Source of the DNA: Ceratotherium simum simum
Taxonomy: Eukaryota; Chordata; Mammalia; Perissodactyla; Rhinocerotidae
Assembly: GCF_000283155.1 (NCBI RefSeq)
Contig: NW_004454177.1
Coordinates: 25,469,073 to 25,533,072 of the forward strand
Length of the DNA stretch: 64,000 nt
Reading direction: 5' to 3'
Shown: piece after piece, positions 1 to 10,520 of the stretch
Layout of the letters: each line of letters begins with the position of its first letter
Numbering within the stretch: position 1 is the stretch's first letter
Notes under the pieces: generated by a model
Database searches by the model: none
What the model was told of the DNA's origin: nothing
The model's input: only the letters and a program-made list of their open reading frames with translations
Position numbers and translations under genes: made by a program

Positions 1-1214
1 TCTTTTTTTCTTGGTGAGTCTAGCTAAAGGTTTGTCAATTGTGTTGATCTTTTCAAAGAACCAGCTCTTGGTTTTATTAATTTTTTCTATTGTTTTTTTG
101 GTCTCTATTTCATTTATTTCTGCTCTGATTTTTATTATTTCCCTTCTTCTACTGATTTTAGGCTTTGTTTGTTCTTTGTTCTATCAAGTATTGAAAGAGT
201 GGTATTTAAATCTCTGACGATAATTGTGGATTGTCTATTTATCCTTTCAGTTCTATCATTTTTTGCTTCATGTATCTTAAAATTATCATAAACATTTAGG
301 ATTATTATATCCTTTTGATGAGTTGACCCCCATCATTATGAAATACACCTTTTTTACCACTAGTAATATTTTTTGCTCTGAAATTTACTTTTTATGGTGT
401 TAATATAGCCACTCTTGCTATCTTTTGATTAGTGTTAGTGTGGTATATATTTTTCCATCCTTTTACATTTAAGTTGTTTACATCTTTATGTATAAAATAC
501 ACTTTTCATAGGCAGCATATAGTTGGGTCTTGCTATTTTATTAAAAATTCTACTGTAACATTTTCTGTCTTTACTTGGAATGTTTAGAACATTTATGTTT
601 AATGTGATTATTGATACAGTTAGTGTGAGACTATCATCTTGCTATTTGTTTTCTATTTGTCTCATCTGTTTTTTGTTCCCCTTTTCCTATTTTTCTGTTT
701 TCTTTTGAATTAATCTTTTTGTGTGTGATTCCAGTTTTTCTCTTTTGTTGGCTTGTTAGCTATAACTCTTTGTTTTGTTATTTTAATGGTTGCTTTAGGG
801 TTTATAGTATATATCTTTAATTTATCACAGTCTACCACCAAGTGATATTGTATCCATTTTACATACTGTAAAAGAATCTTCCAATATACTTCTATTTCTG
901 TCTCTTGGCCTTTACGTTGCTGTTGTCATTCATTTTCCTATTCCATATAGGAATCTTACTGTTTTTAGTTAAACAGTCAATTATCTTTTTAAAAATAATT
1001 TCTTTAGAAAGATTTAACTAATAAGAAAAATATCTTATATTTTACCCATGTAGTGACTATTTCTGATGCTCTTCATTCTTTATACAGATCCAGATTCCAC
1101 TTATTATCATATTCACTCTAACTGAAGAACTTTCTTCAACATTTTTTGTAAAGTGAGCCTGTGCATGATGAATAATTCAGATTTTTGTAACTAAAATATC
1201 TTTATTTTATCTTA

Positions 1215-1448
1215 CTTTTTTTTGGTCAGAAAGATCTTCCATTGGCATATCCATGCCAATCCTCCTCTTTTTTTTGCTGAGGAAGACTGGCCCTGGGCTA
1301 ACATCTGTGCCCATCTTCCTCCACTTTATATAGGATGCCGCCACAGCATGGCCCAACAAGCAGTGCATTGGTGCATGCCCGGGATCCGAACCCTGGGCCG
1401 CCAAAGCAGAGTGCGTGCACTTAACCGCTATGCCATAGGGCCAACCCC
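1215..1448 (-). mobile_element. ERE-type SINE, minus strand, with 12-bp target duplication
   Basis: The tRNA-like head is at the right end (reverse complement of the ggttcggatcccgg B-box region near 1376-1392) and the T-rich tail at the left. The body has the typical ERE antisense phrase gaggaagactggccctgggc. It is flanked by perfect 12-bp direct repeats TATTTTATCTTA at 1203-1214 and 1449-1460, so this is a clean retroposition into the older L1. Open frames across it are SINE translations and not genes. Confidence 0.93.
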
Positions 1449-1690
1449 TATTTTATCTTAATTTTTGAAGGATATTTTTGCTGGGTATAGGAGTCTAGGT
1501 TGACAGTTTTTTTTCTTTCAGGACTTTAAAGATAATGCAGGACTTTAAAGATAAAGACAAAGATAATGCTTTAAAGATAATGTCTTCTCACTTTTATTGT
1601 CTTCAATGAAAAATCTAATGTCATTCTTATCTTTTTCCTTCTGTACATAACATGCCATTTTGGGGCTGCTTTTAAGATTTTATTACAGAT

Positions 1691-1951
1691 TTAGAGCAAT
1701 TTAATTGTGATGTGCTTGAGTTTGTTTTTCTTCATGTTTCTTGAGATCTGGGGGTTTGTTGAGCATCTTAGATTTCTGGTTTTTATCAACTTTGGAAAAT
1801 TTCTGGTCATAATTTCTTGAAATATTTTTTCTGTCTCTACTCCCCTTCTCCTTCGAAGACTGTAACGGTATATCAAGCCACTTGAACTTATTCCATAGCT
1901 CACTGATGCTCCTTTTATCTTTATGGATTCTTTTTTCTCTTTGTATTTCAT
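1691..1951 (-). pseudogene. L1 ORF1p fragment, decayed
   Basis: The minus-strand translation of 86 codons matches the middle of an L1 ORF1 protein (RNA-binding chaperone of the L1 ribonucleoprotein), with recognisable pieces such as EKIFQEIMTRNFPKL and KHITIKLL. The reading frame is open only over this stretch and lacks both the N-terminal coiled coil and the C-terminal domain. It lies inside the 1-4594 L1. Confidence 0.8.
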
Positions 1952-2088
1952 TTTGTATGGTTTCTATTGCTATACCATCAAGTTTACTAATTTTTCCTTC
2001 TGCAATGTCTGATTGACTGTTAACCTAATCCATTGTATTTTTTCAGCTCAGACATTGTAATTTTAATCTCCAAAAGTTGAATTTAGAT

Positions 2089-3640
2089 AATCAAAACATT
2101 GTGGTATTGGTGAAAGAATAGACAAATAGATCAATGGAACAGAATAGGGAGACCAGAAATAGACTCACTAAATATAGTCAACTGATCTTTGACAAAGGAT
2201 CAAAGGCAATACGATGGAGCAAAGATAGTTTTTTCAACAAGTAGTGCTGGAATACCTGGATATCCACATGCAAAAACACTGAATTGAGACACGAAACTTA
2301 CACCCTTCACAAAAATTAATTCAAAATGGATCACAGACATAAATGTAAAATGCAAAACTAAAATTCCTAGAAGATAACATAGGAGAAAACCTGGATGACC
2401 TTGAGTATGGCAGTGACTTTTTAAATGCAATACCAAAGGCACGCTTCATGAATGAAATAATTGATAAGCTGGACTTCATTAAAATTTAAAACTTCTGCTC
2501 TGCAAAAGACAATGTCAAGAAAATGAGAAAAGAAGCCACAACCTGGGAGAAAATATTTGCAAAAGACACATCTGATAAAGGACTGTTATTCAAGATAAGC
2601 AAAGAACTCTTAAAACTCAACAGTAAAAAAACAAACAAACCAATTAAAAAATGGGCAAAAACCTTAACAGACACCTCATCAATGAAGATAGACAGATGGC
2701 AAATAAGTGTGTGAAAAGATGTTCCACATTATATATCATCAGAGAAATGCAAATTAAAACAATGAGATACCACCACACACCTATTAGAATGGCCAAAATC
2801 CAGAACACTGATAACACTAAACGCTGGCAATGAAGTGGAGCAACAGGAACTCCCATACATTGTTGGTGGGAATGTGAAATGGTACAAAACTTTGGAAGAT
2901 GATTTGGTGATTTCTTACAAAATTAAACATACTCTTACCATACAATCCAGCAGTCACACTCCTTGATATTTTCCCAAAGGAGCTGAAAACTTATGTCCAC
3001 ACAAAAACCTGCACCTGGATGTTTATAGCAACTTTATTCATAATTGGCAAAACTTGGAAGCAACCAAGATGTCCTTCAGTAGGTGAATGGATAAATAAAC
3101 TGCAGTACATCCAGACAATGGGATATTATTTAGCTCTAAAAAGAAATGAGCTATCAAACCATGAAAAGATATGGAGATAACTTAAACGCATATTGCTAAG
3201 TGAAAGGAGCCAATCTGAAAAGGCTACGTAGTGTATGATTCCAACTTTATGACATTCTGGAAAAGGCAAAACTATGGAGACAGTAAAAAGATCTGGGTTG
3301 TGGGGGGAGGGGTGAATGAGTAGAGCACAGAGGATTTTTAGGGCAGTGAAAATACCCTGTATGATACCATAATGATGAATATATGTTATTATACATTTTT
3401 CCAAACCCATAGAATGTACAACACTAATAGTGAACCATAATGTAAACCATGGATTTTGGATGATTAAGATGTGTCAATGAAGGTTTATCGATTGTAACAA
3501 ATGTACTGGTCTGGAAGAGGATGTTGATAATGGGGGAGGCTAGGTATGTATGGGGATAGGGGTATATGGGGAAGCTCTATACCTTGCCCTCACTTATTCT
3601 GTGAACCTAAAACTGCTCTAAAAAATGTCAATTAAAAAAA
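2089..3640 (+). mobile_element. 5'-truncated L1 (L1MA-like) 3' end, plus strand, nested
   Basis: This plus-strand segment starts inside ORF2 and runs through the ORF2 C-terminus and a roughly 550-bp 3' UTR to a short A-rich tail near 3620-3640. The 3' UTR has the features of L1MA-type elements, including the 'aaaactatggagacagtaaa' and 'gggggaggctaggtatgtat' stretches. It splits the minus-strand L1 of 1-4594. Flanks ttgaatttagat (2077-2088) and ttcaattttaat (3641-3652) agree at 9 of 12 positions and are read as a decayed target duplication. Confidence 0.88.
2460..3130 (+). pseudogene. L1 ORF2p C-terminal relic
   Basis: The translation in shifting plus-strand frames gives the C-terminal third of L1 ORF2p: the IIDKLDF, KIFAKDTSDKGLL, PIKKWAK and HHTPIRMAKIQNTD motifs appear in order. 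Several frameshifts and stops break it, for example after about 2714 and 2833. It is part of the nested 2089-3640 L1. Confidence 0.82.
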
Positions 3641-4594
3641 TTCAATTTTAATCTTTTTAACATCTTTATCTTTTTACTAAATTTCGAACATACGGAATAT
3701 AGTTATAATAATTGCTTTAATGTCCTTCTCTGCTAATTCTGATATCTGTATCATTTTAGTTTGGTTTTGATTGATTGAATTTTCTTTGAATTATGGGTCA
3801 TATTATCCTGCCTCTTTTTTTGGCTAGTGATCTTAGAATAGATGCCAGATATTGTGAATTTTACCTTGCTGGGTTCTGGATATTTTTATATTCCAATGAT
3901 TCTTCTTGAGTTTTACTGTGAGATGTAGTTAAGTTACCTGTAAGGAATTTGGTCTTTGTAGATCTTGCTTTTATGGTTTGTTAGGTGGGTCAGGAGCAGG
4001 GATCAGTCTAAACCTATTTATTCCTCACTACTGAGGAAAGACCTTCCTGAGTACTTTGCCCAGTGCCCCATGAATTATGAGTTTTTCCAGCCTTGCTGGT
4101 GAGAACAGGCACAGTTCCCAGGCAATTTCCTCTGATCCTTTTTAATGGTTCTTTCCTCAGCCTTAGACTCCTCACATGCATGTACTGATAAGTACTCTGC
4201 TGAATGCTAGAGGAGGACTCTTTGCTGGTCTCTGGAGTTCCCTTCTGTGCAGTTCTCTCCTTAACTTTACTTTGTTCTGAGAATTGTGACTGTCTTGCCT
4301 TCCTCAGACTCTCAGCTTCATCTCTTTAACTCAGGGAGACCACTGGGCTCTGCCGAGGTTCCCCTACTCTGCTCCTCAGCCTGAAAACGTTCTCCAGGAA
4401 GTAAGCTTGGGCAACTGTAGGTTTTTCCTGATTTGTCTACTGTGTCTTAGGAATCACTGACCTTTGTTGTCTATTGTCAAAAGCTTGTGTGCCTTCTTAA
4501 AAAAACAGACATTTATATTTTGTCAAGACTTTTAGTTGTTTCAAGTGGGAGGGTAAATACTGTCCCTGTTACTCCATGTTGACTGGAAATGGAA

Positions 4595-5309
4595 CTTTTC
4601 CTTTAATCTTAAAATGTAAATTTTCCTTAAAATTCCAAGACTTGTAATGCCCCCATTCCCATCCATTTCACCCAAGCCTTCTACACTTGTCTCTGTGTTT
4701 TCTTATACCCTCTCAGTGGGTGACTACTCTAAGAGAGAATTTACTCTGTTTATAATAGTATTTAAATGTATTAACCTGATTTTTAAATTCATTCAATATG
4801 TGAATGTTTACCAGATTCTTCCTAGGCCACTGGTGTTTCTTCCTAGAACCATGGACTCTTTGCTCTGGAAAGCTGCTCATAGTCCATCTCACAGGTAGGT
4901 ATCTTATCCACAGAACCCCTAAGAAGTAACTTCTGGCTTTTGACTTTCTAGAGTTAGAAAATGTGTCTGTTTATTTCAGAGAATTGTGTACCTAATCCAT
5001 CAGTAATGCAGTTGATGTTGATGATGATGATGATGATGATAACTATTCATGGAGAACACGTGGATTTTATTGGTCGGCTTAAGTGATGGATTACTTCTTG
5101 GAAAACAACTGAACTAAATGTACTTTGGAGAAGAATTATCTTAACTTTATGGTCAGTTTTTCCTTTTTCCTTGTGCGTGTGCGGGTGGGCAGACACACAT
5201 TCACACACAAATTCAAGTTCTTCAATGAATGCATCCCTTGCTGTACCAAATAAGTCATCTTCATAGCAATTTGCTGTGGAGGTTGCTTGAACCCACCACT
5301 CTTTTACTT
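4595..5309. other. Unassigned sequence, no gene seen
   Basis: This stretch follows the 5' end of the first L1. I recognise no repeat family beyond a short GAT-trinucleotide run (5012-5040), and no coding signal: open frames at 4647-4898 and 5047-5337 have low-complexity, unrecognised products and no flanking gene structure. Confidence 0.5.
5012..5040. repeat. (GAT)n trinucleotide microsatellite
   Basis: About nine near-perfect units of GAT/TGA, preceded by one imperfect unit (gatgtt). Confidence 0.9.
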
Positions 5310-5625
5310 TCAAGCCTTTACGCATGCTGTTTCCCATGCCTGAAATGACATCTCACATTTTTATCTAGTTCACTCCTCATTCTTCAGATATTAGTTCAAA
5401 TATCACTTTTTCAACAAACTTCTTGTTTTCCCCTAGACCTAGTTTTGATCCACTTACTCTGTACTCTATGAGCTCCTTTCTTCTTAGACAACATGTTATT
5501 TCTTACTTAGAGTTTGTCTTTCCCACTAGACCATGAACTCTAATGAGGGAGGGACATTGACTCTTTTTTAGAATAATGTATATCCAGTGCCTAGAACAGC
5601 TCACGGTGGGTGCCCAGTGAAAATC
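5310..5625 (+). mobile_element. LINE-2 (L2) 3' end, plus strand
   Basis: The order of features matches the L2 3' end: the 'catgctgtttcccatgcctg' start, a 'cttcagatattagttcaaat' middle, the 'actagaccatgaactctaatgaggg' segment and the final 'ccagtgcctagaacag' phrase. The terminal TGAATGAA-type repeat has decayed. An ancient mammalian relic without coding potential. Confidence 0.82.
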
Positions 5626-5744
5626 ACTGTACTGATTTAAATTTCCTTTAGATTTGTGAAGCTCATTAACTACCAAGAAATATTTCTCAGCACTTACCTT
5701 AAAGTAGCTAAAAAGATGTGAAGGCACTAAAAGGCATGATGAAA

Positions 5745-5985
5745 AATACATGAGCTTTGACATAAAGACAAATGTGGATTTAGATTTTGGTACCACCACT
5801 TATCCACTGAATAACAGAGTAGATTATTTGCTTTCACTGAGCCTCATCTTTTTCTTTTCTTTTTTTTTTTGCATTGAGACAATAACAGCTTCTCTTAGAA
5901 TTGTTATGACAATTAAATGAGGCTACCTATCTAAAACTTTCTAGCACAATGCTTAAAATATAGTAGATGCTCCATAAATGTTAGC
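5745..5985 (+). mobile_element. MIR SINE, plus strand
   Basis: A diverged MIR: the 'gagctttgacata' head, core 'ctttcactgagcctcatctttt', 'attgttatgacaattaaatgag' and the 'gcacaatgcttaaaatatagtagatgctc' tail. A poly-T/pyrimidine run at about 5848-5870 interrupts the core. Confidence 0.8.
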
Positions 5986-7084
5986 TTCTCTCTCATCCTT
6001 TTGCCACTCCACTCTGTTCTTCCTCACTCCCCCTTCTTCTGATTTATTTCAGTGATCTTTCCTCCTAAGGAGAATCCTGAGTGAACTATCAATACTATCT
6101 AAAACAAGAGATGATATGGTAGAAAGTGTTCCCTTCTTGAGGTCACAGACAGGAATTTAGATAAACACAGATGTAACACAAAATCACAAATATTCAGAAT
6201 TCAGGAGACCTATAAGCTCAAAATCCTCATTTAGGTGAAGGCATTTATGTCTAGAGAGGAAAAGTGACTTGGTTAGGGTCCTAAAGAAAACTGATGATGA
6301 GCTTTGGGAAAGAATATACCTAAGTAGCTCAGGGTAACTGAATTTATAGGTTTGCTGGTTCTCAGATTGATTGCTATCAATTGATATTCTTAAATACAGT
6401 CTTATGTTGAGTCCTGCTGGATGATACTTATGGAGATGAAACTGGTAAACAAAAATGCAGATGTTAGGAACAATTCTATCCTTTTCCTCATTTCTAAGAA
6501 ACTATGACTCCTAGTGTAAAAAAGTTCCGGCAAGCAGTGATTTCAGATAGAATTCTTGTCGTGTGTTTACTGTTTTGAGCGGCCGTCTGTTTAATCCTTA
6601 CCATTAACTGTGCCTAATTCTATGGTGTAAAACTGGTATTGTAGGCAAGTGGGTAGCAGATCTACAAAATTGTGTCCATATGTTGTACTGTGAGGGTGGG
6701 CCGGTGGTGGTTAGGAAAGGAATGATGAACTCTAGTGTCGCACAACCCTGAGAGAAATCAGGCCATTGATATCTTATGACTATGTGTTGTTCCTTTGAGT
6801 TGATCTCTGGGACCAGTGCCAGAAAAATAAATGAGAACCAGAGACCAAATTAAATGTTGCCTGATCGTTATGTCAAAGACAAAAGCAGGAAGATAAAAAT
6901 CTCAAAGCCAAATAGATCCAGGACAAAGGGGAAATAATGGCAGCTGTAACCATAGTTTGGAACTAAGAAGTGGAACAAATGAGGCTGAACTTGCTGACCA
7001 TCTGTTCAGAAGCAGAGGGAGGCTCAGACAGTGCCCTGGGCTTGGGGTCTGGTGATGAGCTTTCGCATCCTTGCTCAGCTTCTT
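5986..7084. other. Unassigned intergenic sequence
   Basis: No gene and no confidently named repeat. A short stretch near 6230-6285 ('gaggaaaagtgacttggttag') faintly resembles an antisense MIR core but is too short to call. One CpG-bearing GCGGCCG site lies near 6580, isolated and not part of a CpG island. Confidence 0.45.
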
Positions 7085-7170
7085 CTTGGTGGGGTGACTT
7101 GGGAAAGGTAACCTGTTCTCTCTGAATTTCAGTGTCCTCATCTGTTATCTGGAGATAATGATACCCCCCT
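7085..7170 (+). mobile_element. MIR core fragment, plus strand
   Basis: The phrase 'gtgacttgggaaaggtaacctg' followed by 'tcagtgtcctcatctgttat' and 'gataatgatacc' follows the MIR core order. Head and tail are not recognisable. Confidence 0.65.
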
Positions 7171-9149
7171 TTTTTCAGGATCAGCACATATTAGTTCTCT
7201 AACAGCTTTTCCTACTCTACCGACTGCCTCCCACCCTTGGCACCCAACCTTGCTAGAGTCTTGCTCACGACAGGCATTACTACTGTACTTTAGCAGAAAA
7301 ATACAATGCAATAGCAAGATGTACACAAACTATATGTTACACATTTAAAAACATATACAAATATATATCAAGCCTATGTCAAAGATTTGCTTAACTCATT
7401 AATGAGGGAAGCAGGAGGATGGTAAAGGAGGCTCTGAGAGAAAGAAGAACAGCAAGTTGTGAATGAAAGAATGCTGAAATGAGTTTGTTACATTATATAC
7501 AAAACTGTTAACATTCTAGGAGACCAATAAAATGATAAATGCTAAAGTTTTCTTTTTTATTGGGCATTTATTTTTATCTCCACTAGAAAAATATACCTCA
7601 CAACTTTTCAATCTTCTGTAAGTTAATACTTAACTTTACACAGAGACTGAGCCCTAGTTAAGTCAAACTACATGACAGCCCTAGAGAATCAGCTCACAGC
7701 AGGCTTTTTGGAAAATGCTCTAATTAGATCATGAAAGATCTGGTAGTGATCTTCTTGCTTTATTTCCAAGTTTTGGATAATTATTTTTGCTTTGGGTTTG
7801 GTCAATGAATCACTGGCCTATCTGAGACCTTGGCCTTCTGGGACCTGGACCACAGGCTAAAATTTCTCATTATTTGAGCCTTTGGAACTGAATTAAATCA
7901 CCCTAACTATGTTTGTGTTTGAAACTTGTAAGGACATTGGGAAAGGAGGAAGGGAAAAGAAATAGCCTAGAAATGAAACGAGATTAATTTTCATTTTCGC
8001 ATGAGCTGTGACCTCTTTTTCTTGGCTGTTTAGAAATGGAGCATGTTTTACATTTGCAGCAGCCATCTGCATGGAAGCATAAGACAATTACCTCTATAGC
8101 TGACCAACGTATTCCTTAAACCTCAGCTGTATCCTTTCCTCCCTGTCCTCTACAGACGAATTTCCTGTTGGTTTTTTAATCCTTTCATTTCCCTTTATTG
8201 TTTATCTCTCTTGATAATCTTTCCCTCCTTCTTTCCTACCCTTCCTGGGTCTTTATATTTACTTCAAGCAGTTTTTCCTCTTTTTTTTTTTTTATGACCC
8301 TTCCCTCATGGAGTGATTGAAAGCAGAAGAGATCTGTTTTCCTTTCACTCTCTTTTTGATTCCTTTCTTTAGTTTGCTTTTATGATATATACTCCCCAGC
8401 TGTCTCTGTGGTTGTCACTACCCAGACCCTTTGCTCCCCAATTCTTCCTTTTGGCCATTTCATACATTCTTAGGCCTTTAGTTAGAGGAGGACAAAAGGG
8501 GAAGCAAAATTCTTAAGACAAATCAACATAGATTTTGGAGAAGAATCTTTAATTATTCTTTAACACAAACTGGCCTTTTGCTCACATTTAATAAATAAAT
8601 AAAAATTTCTTTTTAAAACTATGAAGACAATGATACTACCATAAATAGTAAAAGAAATCATTTTTTCCATATGATTTCCTCATTAATGTAAATATTTTCA
8701 TTTCTGTATTTTTCTTCTGTCTTTGTCTTCTGATATACATGCTTTTTGCATCATTGCAAAAAGTATTCATCATGTATGTATGTTTAAAAAAATCTCTTTA
8801 TTTAAGTTTGTGGCATAGATATGCAAGCATATCTTGCAGGTGTAATAAGGAGTAGACAAAAGTTGGTCATCTAAAGACTGTGGGGCATTGTGACCTTTTG
8901 GTGTGGGAGACAAAGACTGACCTTCAGGAAGCTGTGTCCATCCCCATGCAGGGTGTCCTAGTGTTTGAATTACCTCTCTCTGAACACATGGTCAGGCAGA
9001 CATGGTTCTGCCTTCCACAAGTAGGCAATCAGCAATGGACTTGTTTGCTAAGTCATTTGGAGCAGAAGGACAAGCTCGTTAATAAAGGACATTCTAATAA
9101 ATGAACAAAGAATCTTTGCTGTTTGACTTAAAAGTGGTACATATTGTAG
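7171..9149. other. Unassigned intergenic sequence
   Basis: Nearly 2 kb without a recognised repeat or gene. It includes a pyrimidine-rich zone at 8100-8300 and A/T-rich stretches near 8570-8800. A 74-codon plus-strand frame (8880-9104) has no recognisable domain and is followed by two AATAAA-type hexamers near 9081-9102; nothing else suggests a transcript. Confidence 0.45.
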
Positions 9150-9325
9150 CAATGAAGGTGTGAATCTGGAGTGAGACCTGAGTTCAAGTCCTGCCATGTG
9201 CTAGTTGGATAACCTTGAGTAAGTCACATAAGTTCTCCAGGCTTTAGTTTCTTCTTTTGTAAAGTGGAGATATTAATAGAGATATTAATCACTATTTTTG
9301 AGGTTATTTTACAAATATAATATCA
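9150..9325 (+). mobile_element. MIR SINE, plus strand
   Basis: The MIR order is clear: 'ctgagttcaagtcctgccatgtgctagttg', 'ataaccttgagtaagtcacataa', 'ctccaggctttagtttctt', 'tgtaaagtggagatattaata'. The 3' tail has decayed. Confidence 0.85.
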
Positions 9326-9584
9326 ACGAAGATGTTATATGTTATATATACTTGGCAACAAGATATGGGTTATCTTAAATACTGAGGAAATTTTATAAAT
9401 CTCCTGTAACTACTTGTTTTTCTATTCATCAAGAATGTTTGCATGGAGGAAATGAAATTTCAAGGTTTACTACAGGTCTGTATTATTACTTTTTTTTCAT
9501 AATCCCTTCCAATTTACAAGTGGCTATGTGCTGGGCAAATGGGAGTAATTAAAGAAGTAACTAATTAAAAACAGTGTGTTACTG

Positions 9585-9710
9585 ACATAGGATAGATTGA
9601 TAGACCAATGAGACAGCATGAAGTTCAGAAATAAATCTGCATTTACAGAGAAGTTTAGTATATAATAGAGATGACATTTCTGATCAGTGGGCATTTGGAT
9701 GAAAATATAC
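9585..9710 (+). mobile_element. Short L1 ORF2-derived fragment, plus strand
   Basis: The segment resembles the L1 ORF2 region that reads 'atagatcaatggaacagaat...gacatttcaaatcagtggg' in younger copies: here 'gatagaccaatgagacagc' and 'gacatttctgatcagtgggc'. It is diverged, with no open frame. Confidence 0.6.
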
Positions 9711-9836
9711 CCTTGCATAAAGTATGAAATCTCCACATATTCTGCCAACATTATTTAAAGAAGTCCCCTGAATTTTGTTTTAAAAATTTACTAAATTATA
9801 CAGGATGGTGAACTGAATCTTATTCCCAAATTCTCA

Positions 9837-10305
9837 ATGAAATCAGAGAAAAGGTGCTTTAAAATCAGTACATCTGTAACAATGCTGAAAAAAAAAAGTG
9901 CTATAGGGAATACAAATTTAAAAGAATTTTTGGAGGATAGAAGGAAAATGGATCAGATTAATGGAGACAACCAAGAATATCTAGATATTTTAGGACAAGC
10001 AGCAGCAAAAAAGTACCTAGAGGTGGAGGAAAAAATCACAACCCATTGACTCAGGAAACAAAAAAGAACTTGAGAACATTCTAATCTGTTATCATTAGAG
10101 ACATTTATGGGGATATTTCTGTCTCAAAATAAGAAAAGACTGCAGTAAAGGAGGAATAATAAGAAACAGTTCTTATAACTAAAAATCATGATTGCTAAAT
10201 GTTTTTCAACAGAAGGCTTGAAGACCAAATTATAGATCTAAAAGATGAAGATGATGAAGTCTCCAAAAATGTAGAGAAAAAAGACAAAAAGAAAAACAAA
10301 TGAAA
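9837..10305 (+). other. Unrecognised lysine-rich open frame and A-rich follow-on
   Basis: A 70-codon frame (9837-10049) opens with MKSEKRCFKIST and contains GNTNLKEFLEDRRKMDQ, charged and helix-prone. It is followed to 10305 by A-rich sequence rich in Lys/Glu/Asp codons in shifting frames. It sits between two similar L1-like fragments (9585-9710 and 10380-10520). It could be a decayed ORF1-like coiled-coil region of an old L1/HAL1, an old processed pseudogene, or chance in A-rich DNA. I do not recognise the protein. Confidence 0.3.
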
Positions 10306-10379
10306 TTATGAAAGAAAAATGAGAAGGAAGGGAGATCAGAGGCAGAACCTCCTTATCTGTTTATAGTATTTACAACAGT

Positions 10380-10520
10380 TTGATGCTCCTGGGAATAGAC
10401 CTATAGATCAGAATGGCATCATGGAGTTCAGCAATTGACCTGCATTTATATGGAAATGTACGTATGGTAAAGGTGGCATTTTAAATCAGTAGGCATTTGG
10501 GGAAAGGGTTCATTGGCCTC
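10380..10520 (+). mobile_element. Second short L1 ORF2-like fragment, plus strand
   Basis: This aligns by eye with 9585-9710: 'cctatagatcagaatggcatc', 'ggcattttaaatcagtaggcatttgg'. The shared order suggests both come from the same L1 region, as two insertions or a duplication. No coding potential remains. Confidence 0.55.

Larger units (their letters stand above)
1..4594 (-). mobile_element. Old LINE-1 (L1M-type), minus strand, interrupted twice
   Basis: Read on the minus strand this is one L1 running from the ORF2 endonuclease/RT boundary (left) through ORF1 to the 5' UTR (right). The left edge carries the antisense of the ORF2 endonuclease-RT linker, 300-800 is endonuclease, about 1460-2080 is ORF1, and 3653-4594 is 5' UTR ending near 4592. 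The element continues past the left window edge. It is split by an ERE SINE at 1215-1448 and by a plus-strand L1 at about 2089-3640; its sequence resumes in register after each. Frameshifts and stops are numerous, so nothing is functional. Subfamily is inferred from general similarity only. Confidence 0.88.

Noticed and set aside
1207..1461. Open frames on both strands with Trp/Cys-rich sequence; similar frames at 27090-27405
   Set aside because: These are translations of ERE SINEs, which are non-coding and carry the same frames in many copies.
6570..6590. CpG island around a GCGGCCG site
   Set aside because: Only one or two CpGs occur here; the surrounding sequence is CpG-poor.
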